A DNA stretch of 64,000 bases from Pseudanabaena sp. PCC 7367 (GCF_000317065.1 NC_019690.1:248001-312000); one strand, 5' to 3'; shown: positions 25,067 to 34,829, counted from the stretch's first letter. The notes: generated by a model from the letters alone, not told the origin. Translations and numbers: made by a program.

Positions 25067-26092
25067 ATGGCCAGTACTTTCGTTAATCCAGTTGTGAATC
25101 CCGATGCCGATCTGGGCATCAATTCATTTGTGCAAACCGATCCAATTCGAGTTTGGCCAACCTCCAGCAGTGAAGAACTAGCAGTGGCGATTCGCGCCAT
25201 CTATCGGCAGGTGCTTGGTAATGCCCATGTAATGGATAGTGAGCGCCAAATTACTCTAGAATCGCAATTCAAACAGGGCGATCTGAGCGTGCGGGAATTT
25301 GTGCGGCGGCTGGCCAAGTCAGAACTATATCAATCCCGGTTCTTTGCTAATTGCTATCGCTATCGAGCGATCGAATTGAACTTTAAACACCTGCTGGGTC
25401 GGGCTCCCAATAACTTTGATGAAATGCGTGCCCACAGCGATATTCTAGATCGGGGCGGATTTGAAGCAGAAATTGATGCCTATGTCGATAGTGATGAATA
25501 CCAAGCAGCCTTTGGCGATGACGTGGTGCCCTTTTATCGTGGCTATCGCACCCAGACTGGTCATCCCCTAATGGGTTTCAAGAATATGTTTGAATTGCTG
25601 CGCAGTGCTTCTAGTAGTGATAAGAACATTGCCACTAATAATAAGGCAAAGCTGACCCAAACGCTGATTCGCAGTGCTAACCTGGCGAAGCCGCAGAGCG
25701 ATGGGGTAAGCGGAATTCTGGCGGATGTATTCAAACCCAAATCAGCGATCGCCCAACGGCAATCCTATGCCAGTTCAAGCACCTATGGCTATGGTTCCTT
25801 TGGCAGCGCCCAAAACTTGTCACAAACATTCCAGGAACAGGCAAAGCAAATCAGCCAATTACAAAATCAACTGACCGAATTGCGCCCCTTTGCTTCCCTA
25901 GGAGCAGGCATAGCCAGAAGCGGTTGGCAGCCCAGCGCCGGCGGCGGGGCGATCGACTCGGATCTTTCGATCGCGCAGCAAGTGGCAGCCCAGAAAGACC
26001 AGATTGCCAGACTAACCGAACAGATCGCCGACACCAGAAGGTATGCGGAAATTGGGTTTGCCAGAGCGAATAAATGGCAACGGCGTTTTTAA
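25067..26092 (+). CDS. Phycoerythrin-associated linker with coiled-coil C-terminus (CpeE-like)
   Basis: The 341-aa product has a PBS_linker_poly domain at about residues 38-175 (VAIRAIYRQVLGNAHVMDSER, ELNFKHLLGRAPNNFDEMRAH, DDVVPFYRGYRTQTGHPLMGF). Instead of the C-terminal CpcD-like domain it carries a long Gln/Ser-rich extension with two heptad-like stretches (FQEQAKQISQLQNQLTELRPFASLG and KDQIARLTEQIADTRRYAEIG), suggesting a coiled coil. Its position downstream of cpeC-R and upstream of cpcL makes a phycoerythrin rod linker likely. I cannot be sure it is the orthologue of CpeE. It may cap rods or mediate contacts between rods. Confidence 0.75.
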   Translation: MASTFVNPVVNPDADLGINSFVQTDPIRVWPTSSSEELAVAIRAIYRQVLGNAHVMDSERQITLESQFKQGDLSVREFVRRLAKSELYQSRFFANCYRYRAIELNFKHLLGRAPNNFDEMRAHSDILDRGGFEAEIDAYVDSDEYQAAFGDDVVPFYRGYRTQTGHPLMGFKNMFELLRSASSSDKNIATNNKAKLTQTLIRSANLAKPQSDGVSGILADVFKPKSAIAQRQSYASSSTYGYGSFGSAQNLSQTFQEQAKQISQLQNQLTELRPFASLGAGIARSGWQPSAGGGAIDSDLSIAQQVAAQKDQIARLTEQIADTRRYAEIGFARANKWQRRF

Positions 26093-26176
26093 ATCTTCTT
26101 AAACCTTGATCAATCTCTTGTAAACCTCTTGTAAGCCACTTGTAAACAGCTATTAAATCGAATTCGGAGAATTATT

Positions 26177-26911
26177 ATGTCAATCCCGCTCTTAGAATAC
26201 ACCACCAAGTCAGAGAATCATCGTGTGGATGGTTTTGAAGTACCTGGGGAAGAGCAACCCAATCGCTATAAGGCTGGCCAGGGGGGTATAGCAACTGATG
26301 TGGATATCTCGATTTCCACTGCCTATCGACAGATTTGGAATGAGCAACAAATGTTGAGCCACTATCGCCAACGTTTCCTAGAATCGCAACTGCGCTCTGG
26401 CCAAATTACCGTTAAGGACTTTATTCGTGGCCTGCTGCTATCGGCATCGTTCCGTAATCTGGTCTTTGATACCAATAATAACTATCGGTTTGCAGAAATC
26501 TGCGTACAGCGGGTGCTGGGTCGGAATGTGTATAGCGATCGTGAAAAAATCGCCTGGTCGATCGTGCTGGCTACCTCTGGCTTGAATGGGTTTGTGGATG
26601 CGCTTTTGGCCAGTGATGAATATAACGATAACTTCGGCGATCACACTGTGCCCTACCAACGCCGCCGCATTTTGCCCCAACACGATCGGGGTGAAACCAC
26701 CTTTAACCACATGGCTCGCTATGGCACCGACTACCGCGATAAGCTACCCAAGTCTTCCTATGGTGGTCGGGGTGGTGCGCGCTTGAGCTATACCCGCTGG
26801 GAATGGCAGCGCAATCTACCCAAGGAATTGCAACAGACCTGGATCGCCTTGTTCTATTTTGGGCTTGCATTCATTGTGCTGATGTTTGGCGTGACGGTGT
26901 TGGGCTACTAG
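26177..26911 (+). CDS. cpcL: Membrane-anchored rod linker CpcL (CpcG2 type)
   Basis: The 244-aa protein has the CpcG start (MSIPLLEYTTKSENHRVDGFEVPGEEQPN) and a PBS_linker_poly domain (IWNEQQMLSHYRQRFLESQL, NNNYRFAEICVQRVLGRNVY, DHTVPYQRRRILPQHDRG). Its last 22 or so residues are hydrophobic (WIALFYFGLAFIVLMFGVTVLGY). That terminal membrane helix defines CpcL, which anchors core-less rods to the thylakoid and serves photosystem I; in several strains it is green-light induced. It is 84 bases behind the coiled-coil linker, with GGAGAATTATT before the ATG, so coexpression with phycoerythrin linkers is likely. Confidence 0.92.
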   Translation: MSIPLLEYTTKSENHRVDGFEVPGEEQPNRYKAGQGGIATDVDISISTAYRQIWNEQQMLSHYRQRFLESQLRSGQITVKDFIRGLLLSASFRNLVFDTNNNYRFAEICVQRVLGRNVYSDREKIAWSIVLATSGLNGFVDALLASDEYNDNFGDHTVPYQRRRILPQHDRGETTFNHMARYGTDYRDKLPKSSYGGRGGARLSYTRWEWQRNLPKELQQTWIALFYFGLAFIVLMFGVTVLGY

Positions 26912-27107
26912 TTAGTTAGGTAATCTAATAATCTAATCTGGCTGAGAATTGCTTAATTAACCAAACTGCTTATTTTCTTGTTTCTAGTGGTCAGTTGATT
27001 AGTTCAATTGATCGGTTATGCCCTGAGCGCTACTTCAATCGTGGCGATCGGGGTATTTTACTTGGGGCTGAGGGGCAATTACTGTTACGTTTAGTGGGTT
27101 TTCCTTG

Positions 27108-27140
27108 ATCAAGAGAAAGAAGGCTAGCAAAAAGCTCGCC
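27108..27140 (-). terminator. Terminator of the Uma2 gene at 27157
   Basis: On the minus strand GGCGAGC and GCTAGCC form a 7-position stem with one mismatch and loop TTTTT, followed by TTCTTTCTCTT. It lies 17 bases after the Uma2 stop. Confidence 0.5.
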
Positions 27141-27156
27141 GCCTAGTTCGGTTTAG

Positions 27157-27747
27157 TTATTCCCACAAAAACCCTAAATCCAACTCAAACCCAGGCAATA
27201 CGTCTTCACCAGATAGACTTTGCGGCATCTCTAATAATTCTTTCTCTTGACCCAAAGATTGACCAGGGCGATAGATTTCTACTTGCTTGGCTTCGGGGTT
27301 AATCAACCAGCCCAACTGCGCCCCATTCTCGATATATTCAATCATCTTGGCTTGCACCAGCTTTAAATTATCGCTCCACGATACGAGTTCCATCACAAAA
27401 TCAGGGCAGAGAGGTGCAAAACTCTCGCGTTCTTCTTTGCTCAGAGCATCCCAGCGATCGTTGCGAATCCAACTTAAATCAGGCGATCGGATCGCGCCAT
27501 TGGGCAGAGTAAACCCAGCCGATCCATCAAACCCATGACCTAATTTGGCTTGGCGATTCCATATCCCCAGGCTACCGATCAACTGTGCATTTTGCATACC
27601 TTTCGTGCCACCGGAAAGAGGATTAATAACTAATTCACCCTGGGCACTGCGCTCAAAAAGAACTTCAGGATTATTAGCACAAAGACGATAGAATGCATCA
27701 TCATCAAGGTCTAGCACTGATTCCAGATTGAGGATATAAGTGTACAT
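27157..27747 (-). CDS. Uma2 family endonuclease-like protein (type A, divergent)
   Basis: The 196-aa type A Uma2 protein starts MYTYILNLESVLDLDDDAFYRLCANNPEVLFERSAQGE and is the most diverged type A copy here (PLSGGTKGMQNAQLIG instead of MSPTG...). It keeps AIRSPDLSWIRNDRWD, CPDFVMELVSWSD and EYIENGAQLGWLINPEAKQ. It stands alone, without a type B partner, between the cpcL gene and a toxin-antitoxin remnant. Confidence 0.85.
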   Translation of the reverse strand: MYTYILNLESVLDLDDDAFYRLCANNPEVLFERSAQGELVINPLSGGTKGMQNAQLIGSLGIWNRQAKLGHGFDGSAGFTLPNGAIRSPDLSWIRNDRWDALSKEERESFAPLCPDFVMELVSWSDNLKLVQAKMIEYIENGAQLGWLINPEAKQVEIYRPGQSLGQEKELLEMPQSLSGEDVLPGFELDLGFLWE

Positions 27748-27840
27748 GATTGCCCCGGTGGTAAGGGATTATGTGTCTATTCTAAACGTATTTAACTTAA
27801 ATGCTAAACTGAGAGGCAATCGCCCAGCTAACCAAAAGCC

Positions 27841-28062
27841 ATGACTAACCCAGCGCTTACGCAAATTTTTGAATTATCCATCGCCGAAAAACTGCAACTC
27901 GTAGAAGACCTGTGGGATAGCATCGCTGAATCCCCAGAGCAGGTGCCGGTGCGCGATTGGCAAAAGGAAGAATTAGCCAAGCGTAAAGCTAACTATCTGC
28001 AAAATCCTGATTCTGGTAGTTCTTGGGAAGAAGTAAAACAGCGCATTCATTATGACGCTTAG
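27841..28062 (+). CDS. Antitoxin of the addiction-module (ParE/RelE partner) family
   Basis: The 73-aa product, reading FELSIAEKLQLVEDLWDSIAE and ending SSWEEVKQRI, is typical of the small antitoxins whose C-terminus binds a ParE/RelE-like toxin. The toxin gene overlaps its end by 11 bases at 28052 but is broken by a stop codon. The antitoxin itself looks intact. Confidence 0.85.
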   Translation: MTNPALTQIFELSIAEKLQLVEDLWDSIAESPEQVPVRDWQKEELAKRKANYLQNPDSGSSWEEVKQRIHYDA

Positions 28063-28354
28063 AAACCTAATTGTTCTACCAGAAGCCGAACATGACTTAG
28101 GCCAAGCTTATAGCTGGTACGAAAACCAAGAGATCGGTCTAGGACGAGAGTTTCTTCGATGCGTAGATGCCTGTATGCAATTGCTCCAGCGCAACCCAGA
28201 AATTCATCAAGTCATATATGAAAGCTAGCGCAGGGCAATAGTTCGACGCTTTCCTTACGTTATTTTCTATGAATACTCAGGCATTGATATTATAGTCTAC
28301 GCAGTTTTTCACTGTTCACAAAATCCTAAGAAATGGCAAACTCGGCTACCCTAA
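28052..28354 (+). pseudogene. ParE/RelE-type toxin gene with an internal stop codon
   Basis: Starting at ATG 28052, the frame reads MTLRNLIVLPEAEHDLGQAYSWYENQ, continues to IHQVIYES, meets TAG at 28226-28228 (codon 59), then goes on in the same frame as RRAIVRRFPYVIFYEYSG and ends CSQNPKKWQTRLP at 28352-28354. Length (100 codons) and motifs are those of an intact ParE-family toxin apart from the single stop. It is very probably inactive unless the stop is read through. Confidence 0.85.
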
Positions 28355-28388
28355 CAGTAACCGAGCTATGAGAGCTTTAAATTCAATA

Positions 28389-29387
<999 letters not shown>

Positions 29388-29618
29388 CTATACAACTTAA
29401 TAGATAATCGCATAAGCGGTAGCAGCTATAGCGCGATTGTTAAGGGTTTGTCATGTTTTGGTATTTTCTGGCGATTCTGCTTCGGGTTTATTATTACGCA
29501 CAGATCTACGCTTTTTGGATGATTTATTAACCAATACTACAGATCCCTAAGCTATCTTGGGTAAACTGAAAATGCTAAAAGTTTAAGTAAATAGATTGCT
29601 GCAGGTGCACGTTGACGG

Positions 29619-29849
29619 ATGACTGAATTACTCAAACTAGCGATCGCCCAGCTCGAACAATTGCCACCCGAACAGCAAGATGCGATCGCGGCACGGTTAT
29701 TGGCGGCAGTACATGATCAAGAACAATGGGAAACCCATCTTTTTTCGACGACGGAAGAGTGGTGGAATCAGATCGCGGCAATGGCATATCAAGAGGAGCC
29801 CAGATCTGAGATCGAATCCTTAGAGCAGGTTGCCCCATCCCAGCCATAG
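29619..29849 (+). CDS. Small antitoxin-like hypothetical protein
   Basis: The 76-aa product, MTELLKLAIAQLEQLPPEQQDAIAARLLAAVHDQEQWE, begins with a helix pattern common in small cyanobacterial antitoxin-like proteins. No toxin gene follows; a HigA-like remnant on the other strand comes next. Function not known. Confidence 0.5.
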   Translation: MTELLKLAIAQLEQLPPEQQDAIAARLLAAVHDQEQWETHLFSTTEEWWNQIAAMAYQEEPRSEIESLEQVAPSQP

Positions 29850-29865
29850 AGGGCTGAGCTCAACA

Positions 29866-30171
29866 TTAAGTAACCATCTGGGGTTCGGGGAATCGCTCCA
29901 CCTGAATCCGATCGATCGCATCATACATCTGGGCAATGTCATAGGCAAGTTGCATTCTTAACCAATGTTCCGGTGTAGTGCCAAATGCCTTCGATACCCG
30001 GATCGCCATTTCCGGTGACAGCGAAGTGCGACCATTAATCACCCGCGAAAGGGTTTGCCGCGTCACCCCCAGCTTAGTTGCAGCCTCGCCAATGTTCAGG
30101 CCAGTGGATTCGATCGCATGTTTAATAATTTTGCCTGGATGGGCTGGTTGATTAATCCAAAGGCGCAGCAA
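29866..30171 (-). pseudogene. HigA-like antitoxin fused to foreign DNA at its 5' end
   Basis: The frame encodes an Xre/HigA-type antitoxin: HPGKIIKHAIESTGLNIGEAATKLGVTRQTLSRVINGRTSLSPEMAIRVSKAFGTTPEHWLRMQLAYDI, with a helix-turn-helix. Its normal first residues are missing. Upstream of PAHPGKII the frame runs antisense through a fragment of a Uma2 gene (MLRLWINQ), so the present start lies in foreign sequence. No HigB toxin is adjacent. Probably non-functional or uncoupled. Confidence 0.7.
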
Positions 30172-30309
30172 GTGGAAATCTATTACCCCAATTCAAAGTC
30201 AGGCCAGGATGCTCAGCCAGAAAAGGAACTATTAGAATCACCTAAAACCTTGTCTGGTGAGGATTTGTTGCCAGGGTTTGAGTTGGATTTAGGGTTTATG
30301 TGGGAATGA
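30141..30309 (+). pseudogene. C-terminal fragment of a Uma2 type A gene
   Basis: From about 30141 the plus strand reads GWLINPKAQQVEIYYPNSKSG, then PEKELLESPKTLSGEDLLPGFELDLGFMWE-stop, the last 55 or so residues of a type A Uma2 protein nearly identical to the gene at 30392. The N-terminal 145 residues are absent, replaced by the HigA-like gene. The 80 bases after it also match the stretch after 30994, so duplication followed by truncation is likely. Confidence 0.85.
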
Positions 30310-30391
30310 GTTAAATGGTTGTTTAGCGATCGTTTAAGCTAAATGTCCCTATAATAGGCAGATAAATCCTTGCTCTAGCTATGAGGCCACC

Positions 30392-30994
30392 ATGACTGCC
30401 CATACCCTCAATCTGGAATCGGTAATTGACCTTAGTAATGAACAGTTCTATCAACTCTGTCGCCGTAATCCTGACCTGCGGTTCGAGCGCAGCGCCAATG
30501 GAGATTTAATCATTATGTCCCCCACTGGATATGAAACCAGTAGACGCAATTTCAGCTTAATTGGTAAATTTGCTGCTTGGGTTGAGCAAAATGACTTGGG
30601 CTATGGATTTGACTCTAATGGCGGGTTTATTTTACCAAATGGTGCAATTCGCTCTCCAGATTTGAGTTGGGTGCGCAAGGAACGCTTAGATGCTTTAAAC
30701 ATGGAAACAGAAGATCAATTTCTACCGATTTGCCCTGATTTTGTAGTGGAGTTGATGTCTAAAAGCGATCGCCTTTCTGTAACTCAGGCGAAGCTGATTG
30801 AGTATATCGAAAACGGGGCGCAGTTGGGCTGGTTAATTAATCCAAAGGCGCAGCAGGTAGAAGTCTATCACCCCAATTCAAAGTCAGGCCAGGACGCTCA
30901 GCCAGAAAAGGAACTATTAGAATCGCCTAAAACCTTGTCTGGTGAGGATTTGTTGCCAGGGTTTGAGTTGGATTTAGGGTTTATGTGGGAATGA
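30392..30994 (+). CDS. Uma2 family endonuclease-like protein (type A)
   Basis: The 200-aa type A Uma2 protein is closest to that at 7541 in its variable middle (SLIGKFAAWVEQNDLGYGFDSNGG). It has AIRSPDLSWVRKERLD, CPDFVVELMSKSD and EYIENGAQLGWLINPKAQQ. Its stop and downstream sequence (GTTTAGCGATCGTTTAAGCTAAATG) are repeated after the fragment at 30309 and lead into the next type A gene. Confidence 0.85.
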   Translation: MTAHTLNLESVIDLSNEQFYQLCRRNPDLRFERSANGDLIIMSPTGYETSRRNFSLIGKFAAWVEQNDLGYGFDSNGGFILPNGAIRSPDLSWVRKERLDALNMETEDQFLPICPDFVVELMSKSDRLSVTQAKLIEYIENGAQLGWLINPKAQQVEVYHPNSKSGQDAQPEKELLESPKTLSGEDLLPGFELDLGFMWE

Positions 30995-31076
30995 GTTAAA
31001 TGGTTGTTTAGCGATCGTTTAAGCTAAATGTCCCTATAATAGGGGGATAAATCCTTACCCTAACCTTGAGGCCATC

Positions 31077-31679
31077 ATGACTGCCCATACCCTCAATCTG
31101 GAATCGGTCATAGAATTAAGCGATGAACAGTTCTATATGCTTTGTCGCCGTAATCCTGACCTGCGGTTTGAGCGCAGCGCCCAAGGAGATTTAATTATTA
31201 TGTCCCCCACTGGCATTGAAACAAGTGAGCGTAATTTTGGTTTATATCTAGATCTGGGCATCTGGAATCGTAAAACCAAGCTAGGTCACTGCTTTGATTC
31301 TAATGGTGGGTATACTTTGCCGAATGGGGCAATTCGCGCCCCTGATATGAGTTGGATTCGTAACGATCGCTATGAATCCCTCAGTAAAGCCGATCGGACT
31401 AAGTTTGCGCCGATCTGCCCTGATTTTGTGGTGGAGTTGATGTCACCTAATGATGAATTGAAAGTTGTGCAGGCGAAGATGATTGAGTATATCGAGAATG
31501 GAGCACAGCTTGGCTGGTTGATTAATCCGAAGGCGCAGCAGGTAGAAATCTATCGCCCCATTTCAAAGTCAGGTCAGGATGCTCAGCCAGAAAAAGAATT
31601 ATTGGAATCGCCTAAAACCTTGTCTGGTGAAGATGTATTGCCAGGGTTTGAGTTAGATTTAGGGTTTATGTGGGAATGA
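31077..31679 (+). CDS. Uma2 family endonuclease-like protein (type A)
   Basis: The 200-aa type A Uma2 protein is tandem with the gene at 30392. It has ETSERNFGLYLDLGIWNRKTKLGHCF in the variable part, AIRAPDMSWIRNDRYE, CPDFVVELMSPNDELKV and EYIENGAQLGWLINPKAQQ. No type B partner follows. The ribosome site is GAGG. Confidence 0.85.
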   Translation: MTAHTLNLESVIELSDEQFYMLCRRNPDLRFERSAQGDLIIMSPTGIETSERNFGLYLDLGIWNRKTKLGHCFDSNGGYTLPNGAIRAPDMSWIRNDRYESLSKADRTKFAPICPDFVVELMSPNDELKVVQAKMIEYIENGAQLGWLINPKAQQVEIYRPISKSGQDAQPEKELLESPKTLSGEDVLPGFELDLGFMWE

Positions 31680-31692
31680 GTTAAGCGGCTAT

Positions 31693-31908
31693 TTAGCGAT
31701 CGCCAAACACTTCATCTTCCTGACCGATCCACCATTCGCCCAGGTTCATCATATCCTGGTAAATATCTGCAAGCCGTTCGGCATATTCTGTCTCAGGCAG
31801 GGTGTCTTTGATTTCTTGCAGTTTGAGTAAGCGCATTTGTACCAGCAACCAGGGCTTGCTAATGCCGTTGTTGGCTGTGATATATTCGCCTAGTTCGGAG
31901 CTATCCAT
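31693..31908 (-). CDS. Small acidic hypothetical protein
   Basis: The 71-aa product, MDSSELGEYITANNGISKPWLLVQMRLLKLQEIKDTLPETEYAERLADIYQDMMNLGEWWIGQEDEVFGDR, is helical and acidic and looks like a genuine conserved small cyanobacterial protein. I do not know its function. It is convergent with the Uma2 gene 13 bases away. Confidence 0.6.
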   Translation of the reverse strand: MDSSELGEYITANNGISKPWLLVQMRLLKLQEIKDTLPETEYAERLADIYQDMMNLGEWWIGQEDEVFGDR

Positions 31909-32212
31909 AGAATGATTATTGCTTGCTTAGCTAATGGTGATGAGTCGATTGTAGCTAAGCTTTAGCCAAAATCTATCTATCTAAGGCGGTTAATTTGTTG
32001 GCTTTTCTTTTTATTTATTCAATTCAATTCAATTATGCCCACATTCTAATTAACCATAAACCGCGATCGCCTCCACCTGATTGGGTGATTCTCTAACTTA
32101 GCGATCTTGACTATTTTCTCTTGCTAGCGATCGCCCAATTCCTGGTATCCTGACATAGCAACCTTTGAGCCCCCATATAAGCCCCCATATAAGTTACAGT
32201 AAGTGTCCCAGC
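31909..32212. other. Intergenic region
   Basis: No gene is visible. Short repeats occur (TTCAATTCAATTCAATTATG near 32019-32037, and CCCCCATATAAG twice near 32170-32192). It should hold promoters for the flanking divergent genes. Confidence 0.35.
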
Positions 32213-33421
32213 ATGTCAGACTCCCAAGCCAATCCAGAGACCATTAGCAACGCCGTTGCCAAGCTCTACAACACCTATCCGTTCCCACCGGAACCACTCC
32301 TGGATAAACCACCCCCAGGCTATAACTGGCGTTGGCATTGGCAAACTGCCTATAACTTTTGTGCCAATCGCAAACCCAGCAGCGATCAGGTACGAATCCT
32401 GGATGCGGGTTGTGGTACGGGTGTGGGCACTGAATACCTGGTGCATTTGAACCCGGAAGCAGCGGTAACGGGCATTGACCTGAGCGCAGGAGCTTTGCAA
32501 GTAGCAAAAGAACGCTGCGAGAAGTCGGGCGCGACCAGAGTGGAATTCAAGCACCTTAGTTTGTTTGATGCGGCGCAACTAGAGGGTGAATTTAGTTTAA
32601 TCAACTGCGTCGGCGTGTTGCACCATACCCCCGATCCCCAGCGCGGCATTCAAGCCCTGGCGGATAAGCTGGCTCCTGGCGGGATTATGCATATTTTTGT
32701 GTATGGTGAATTAGGTCGCTGGGAGATTAGCTTAATGCAGGAAGCAATTTCGATTCTGCAGGCAGACAAACGCGGTGATTATACTGATGGTGTGGCGATC
32801 GGTCGCAGCATCTTCGCCGCCTTACCAGAAGACAATCGCCTCAAAAAACGCGAACAGGAACGCTGGTCATGGGAAAATCAACGGGATGGCTACTTCGCAG
32901 ATATGTATGTGCATCCCCAGGAGATTGACTACAACGTAAACACGGTATTTGAGTTGATCGATGCCTCTGGTCTGGAGTTTGTGGGCTTTTCTAATCCCCA
33001 GGTGTGGCAATTGGATCACTTAATTGGCCAAGCGCCAGAGTTGATCGAAAGGGCAAAGAATCTGAGCGATCGCCAGCGTTACCGCTTAATCGAGCTACTC
33101 GACCCCAGTGCGATTACCCATTATGAATTCTTTTTAGCAAAGCCACCTTTTCAAAAGGAAGACTGGTCAGATGATCAGAAATTATTAGCAGCGATCGCAG
33201 CACCAAGCCCTTGCACCCAGGGTTGGCGTGATAGTGCTAGTTTCTTTAATTATGATTACCAGATTGTGAAGCTAGAAGATGCGGCCTGGCAGTTCCTCAA
33301 GGCTTGCGATCGGCATGAATCTAAATCAGTGGCGGAAGTCATAGCACAGACTGAGGCGAGCTTAGGCGATGTGCGATCGCTCCAGGCACAGCAGGTCATT
33401 TTGCTTACACCAAAGTCTTAA
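32213..33421 (+). CDS. Class I SAM-dependent methyltransferase
   Basis: Started at MSDSQANPETISNAVAKLYNTYPFPPEPLL (32213), the protein is 402 aa; the longer frame from 32165 has an unlikely leader. Motif I (RILDAGCGTGVGTEYL), VTGIDLSAGAL, FSLINCVGVLHHTPDPQRGIQALADKLAPGGIM and a C-terminal domain with helices mark a Rossmann-type methyltransferase of a cyanobacterial family. The N-terminal YNTYPFPPEP segment is found in related uncharacterised methyltransferases. Substrate unknown. It is convergent with the phycocyanin operon. Confidence 0.85.
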   Translation: MSDSQANPETISNAVAKLYNTYPFPPEPLLDKPPPGYNWRWHWQTAYNFCANRKPSSDQVRILDAGCGTGVGTEYLVHLNPEAAVTGIDLSAGALQVAKERCEKSGATRVEFKHLSLFDAAQLEGEFSLINCVGVLHHTPDPQRGIQALADKLAPGGIMHIFVYGELGRWEISLMQEAISILQADKRGDYTDGVAIGRSIFAALPEDNRLKKREQERWSWENQRDGYFADMYVHPQEIDYNVNTVFELIDASGLEFVGFSNPQVWQLDHLIGQAPELIERAKNLSDRQRYRLIELLDPSAITHYEFFLAKPPFQKEDWSDDQKLLAAIAAPSPCTQGWRDSASFFNYDYQIVKLEDAAWQFLKACDRHESKSVAEVIAQTEASLGDVRSLQAQQVILLTPKS

Positions 33422-33500
33422 TCATGGTTGCCTCACGATTACACCGGAGCTTAAGGAATAAATTCTTTTATATTATCGCTTATATTATCGCTTAGAGCTA

Positions 33501-33550
33501 AAAACAAACAGCTACCGCTCATAATCCACTTAAGGAAAAATCGGTAGCTG
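33501..33550 (-). terminator. Terminator of the cpcBA operon
   Basis: On the minus strand CAGCTACCG and CGGTAGCTG form a perfect 9-bp stem with a loop of about 24 bases, followed by TTTGTTTTT. It lies about 80 bases after the cpcA stop and suggests that the main transcript contains only cpcB and cpcA. Confidence 0.85.
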
Positions 33551-33626
33551 CAAATTGTAGGGTTAATAGCGCTAAAACGCCATTTATTTAGGTCGAGTAA
33601 TCAAGCAAAACTTGACTCTAGCGACT

Positions 33627-34115
33627 CTAGGTCAAAGCATTGATTGCATAATCAATGTAAGCATTGGTATCAGTAGCTGCGTCACCGCTCAAACCATGAT
33701 TGGCTTTAACATGCTTGAGGGCTTCGATATACCAGCTAGGAGATAGTTCAAAGGTACGGTTGATTTCAGTCAAACCACCGATGAGGTAATCATCCATTGG
33801 GCCAGTACCACCAACGATCAAGCAGTAGGTGACCATGCGGACGTAATAGCCAATATCACGTACACACTTGTCTTTACCACGTTGAGTAGAAGCGTAGTTA
33901 GCGCCTTCCATCGAAGTGGTGTAAGGAAACTTGTTGTAAACAGCAGCGGCAGCACCTTCAGCCAAACGCTGAGCGTTGGAAGAAAGGCTCTTAGCAGCGT
34001 CTAGACCAAAGGCAGCTTGACGGAAACGACCGTAAGCAATTTGCATTTCGGTGGAGCTAATGAAGCGACCTTGGGAGTCGGCGGCGGAAACGGCTTCAGT
34101 TAAAGGGGTTTTCAT
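33627..34115 (-). CDS. cpcA: C-phycocyanin alpha subunit
   Basis: The 162-aa protein begins [34 protein letters not shown] and has the single bilin-binding Cys84 in [24 protein letters not shown]. In standard systems the bilin is attached by the CpcE/CpcF heterodimer, encoded at 43897-45771. The ribosome site is AGAGAG. No linker genes (cpcC, cpcD) follow, unlike most cpc operons; a terminator comes next. Confidence 0.97.
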   Translation of the reverse strand: MKTPLTEAVSAADSQGRFISSTEMQIAYGRFRQAAFGLDAAKSLSSNAQRLAEGAAAAVYNKFPYTTSMEGANYASTQRGKDKCVRDIGYYVRMVTYCLIVGGTGPMDDYLIGGLTEINRTFELSPSWYIEALKHVKANHGLSGDAATDTNAYIDYAINALT

Positions 34116-34310
34116 GATCTAAAGATTTCTCTCTGTATACTTAACGATTTGTTTATAGATAAGGAGCGAGCTAAATATGCAGCACAGCGGATTATTAACC
34201 TGAATAATCTAATTAATCTAATTAATAATTCAGACGCTAGGAATGCCAAGCATATCGGTTGCTCTAAAAATACTTAGAATTAATTACTTAGAATCATCTA
34301 AGCGATGGCA

Positions 34311-34829
34311 CTAAGCTACAGCAGCAGCGGCGCGATCGAAGTAGCCACCAACTTCAGACATTAGGTTGCTGCAATCACCACGGGTAATACCATTAGGATC
34401 ATTAGCGATCGCAATCGCGGCATCCTTCATCTTGCCCACACCGACGGCTACGGAAGCACCAGGAGTACCCAGGGCTAGGTAGGTTTCACGAAGACCATTC
34501 AAGCAGCGATCATCTAATACGCTGGCATCACCGGCGAAGATTGCATAGGTGACATAGCGCAAGATGATTTCCATATCGCGCAAGCAAGCAGCCATACGAC
34601 GGTTGGTGTATGCATTACCACCAGGAGCGATTAGCTGAGGTTGCTCATCAAACAAAGCACGAGCAGCATTAGCAACGATCGCAGAAGAGTTGCTGGTGAT
34701 CCGGTTTACAGTATCCAAGCGCTTGTTGCCTTCAGCAACCATGGAACTTAGGGCATCGATTTGAGAAGCACTTAGGTAAGCACCTCTGGTATCGGCTTCG
34801 GCGACGACCTTGGCAAACGCGTCAAACAT
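34311..34829 (-). CDS. cpcB: C-phycocyanin beta subunit
   Basis: The 172-aa protein has bilin cysteines at 82 ([23 protein letters not shown]) and 153 (TRGDCSNLM) and the conserved Asn before AYTNRRMA (methylation site). It begins [20 protein letters not shown]. Bilins at Cys82 and Cys153 are normally added by CpcS-type and CpcT-type lyases. A good ribosome site (TAGGAG) precedes the ATG. It is separated from cpcA by 195 bases, longer than usual. Confidence 0.97.
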   Translation of the reverse strand: MFDAFAKVVAEADTRGAYLSASQIDALSSMVAEGNKRLDTVNRITSNSSAIVANAARALFDEQPQLIAPGGNAYTNRRMAACLRDMEIILRYVTYAIFAGDASVLDDRCLNGLRETYLALGTPGASVAVGVGKMKDAAIAIANDPNGITRGDCSNLMSEVGGYFDRAAAAVA

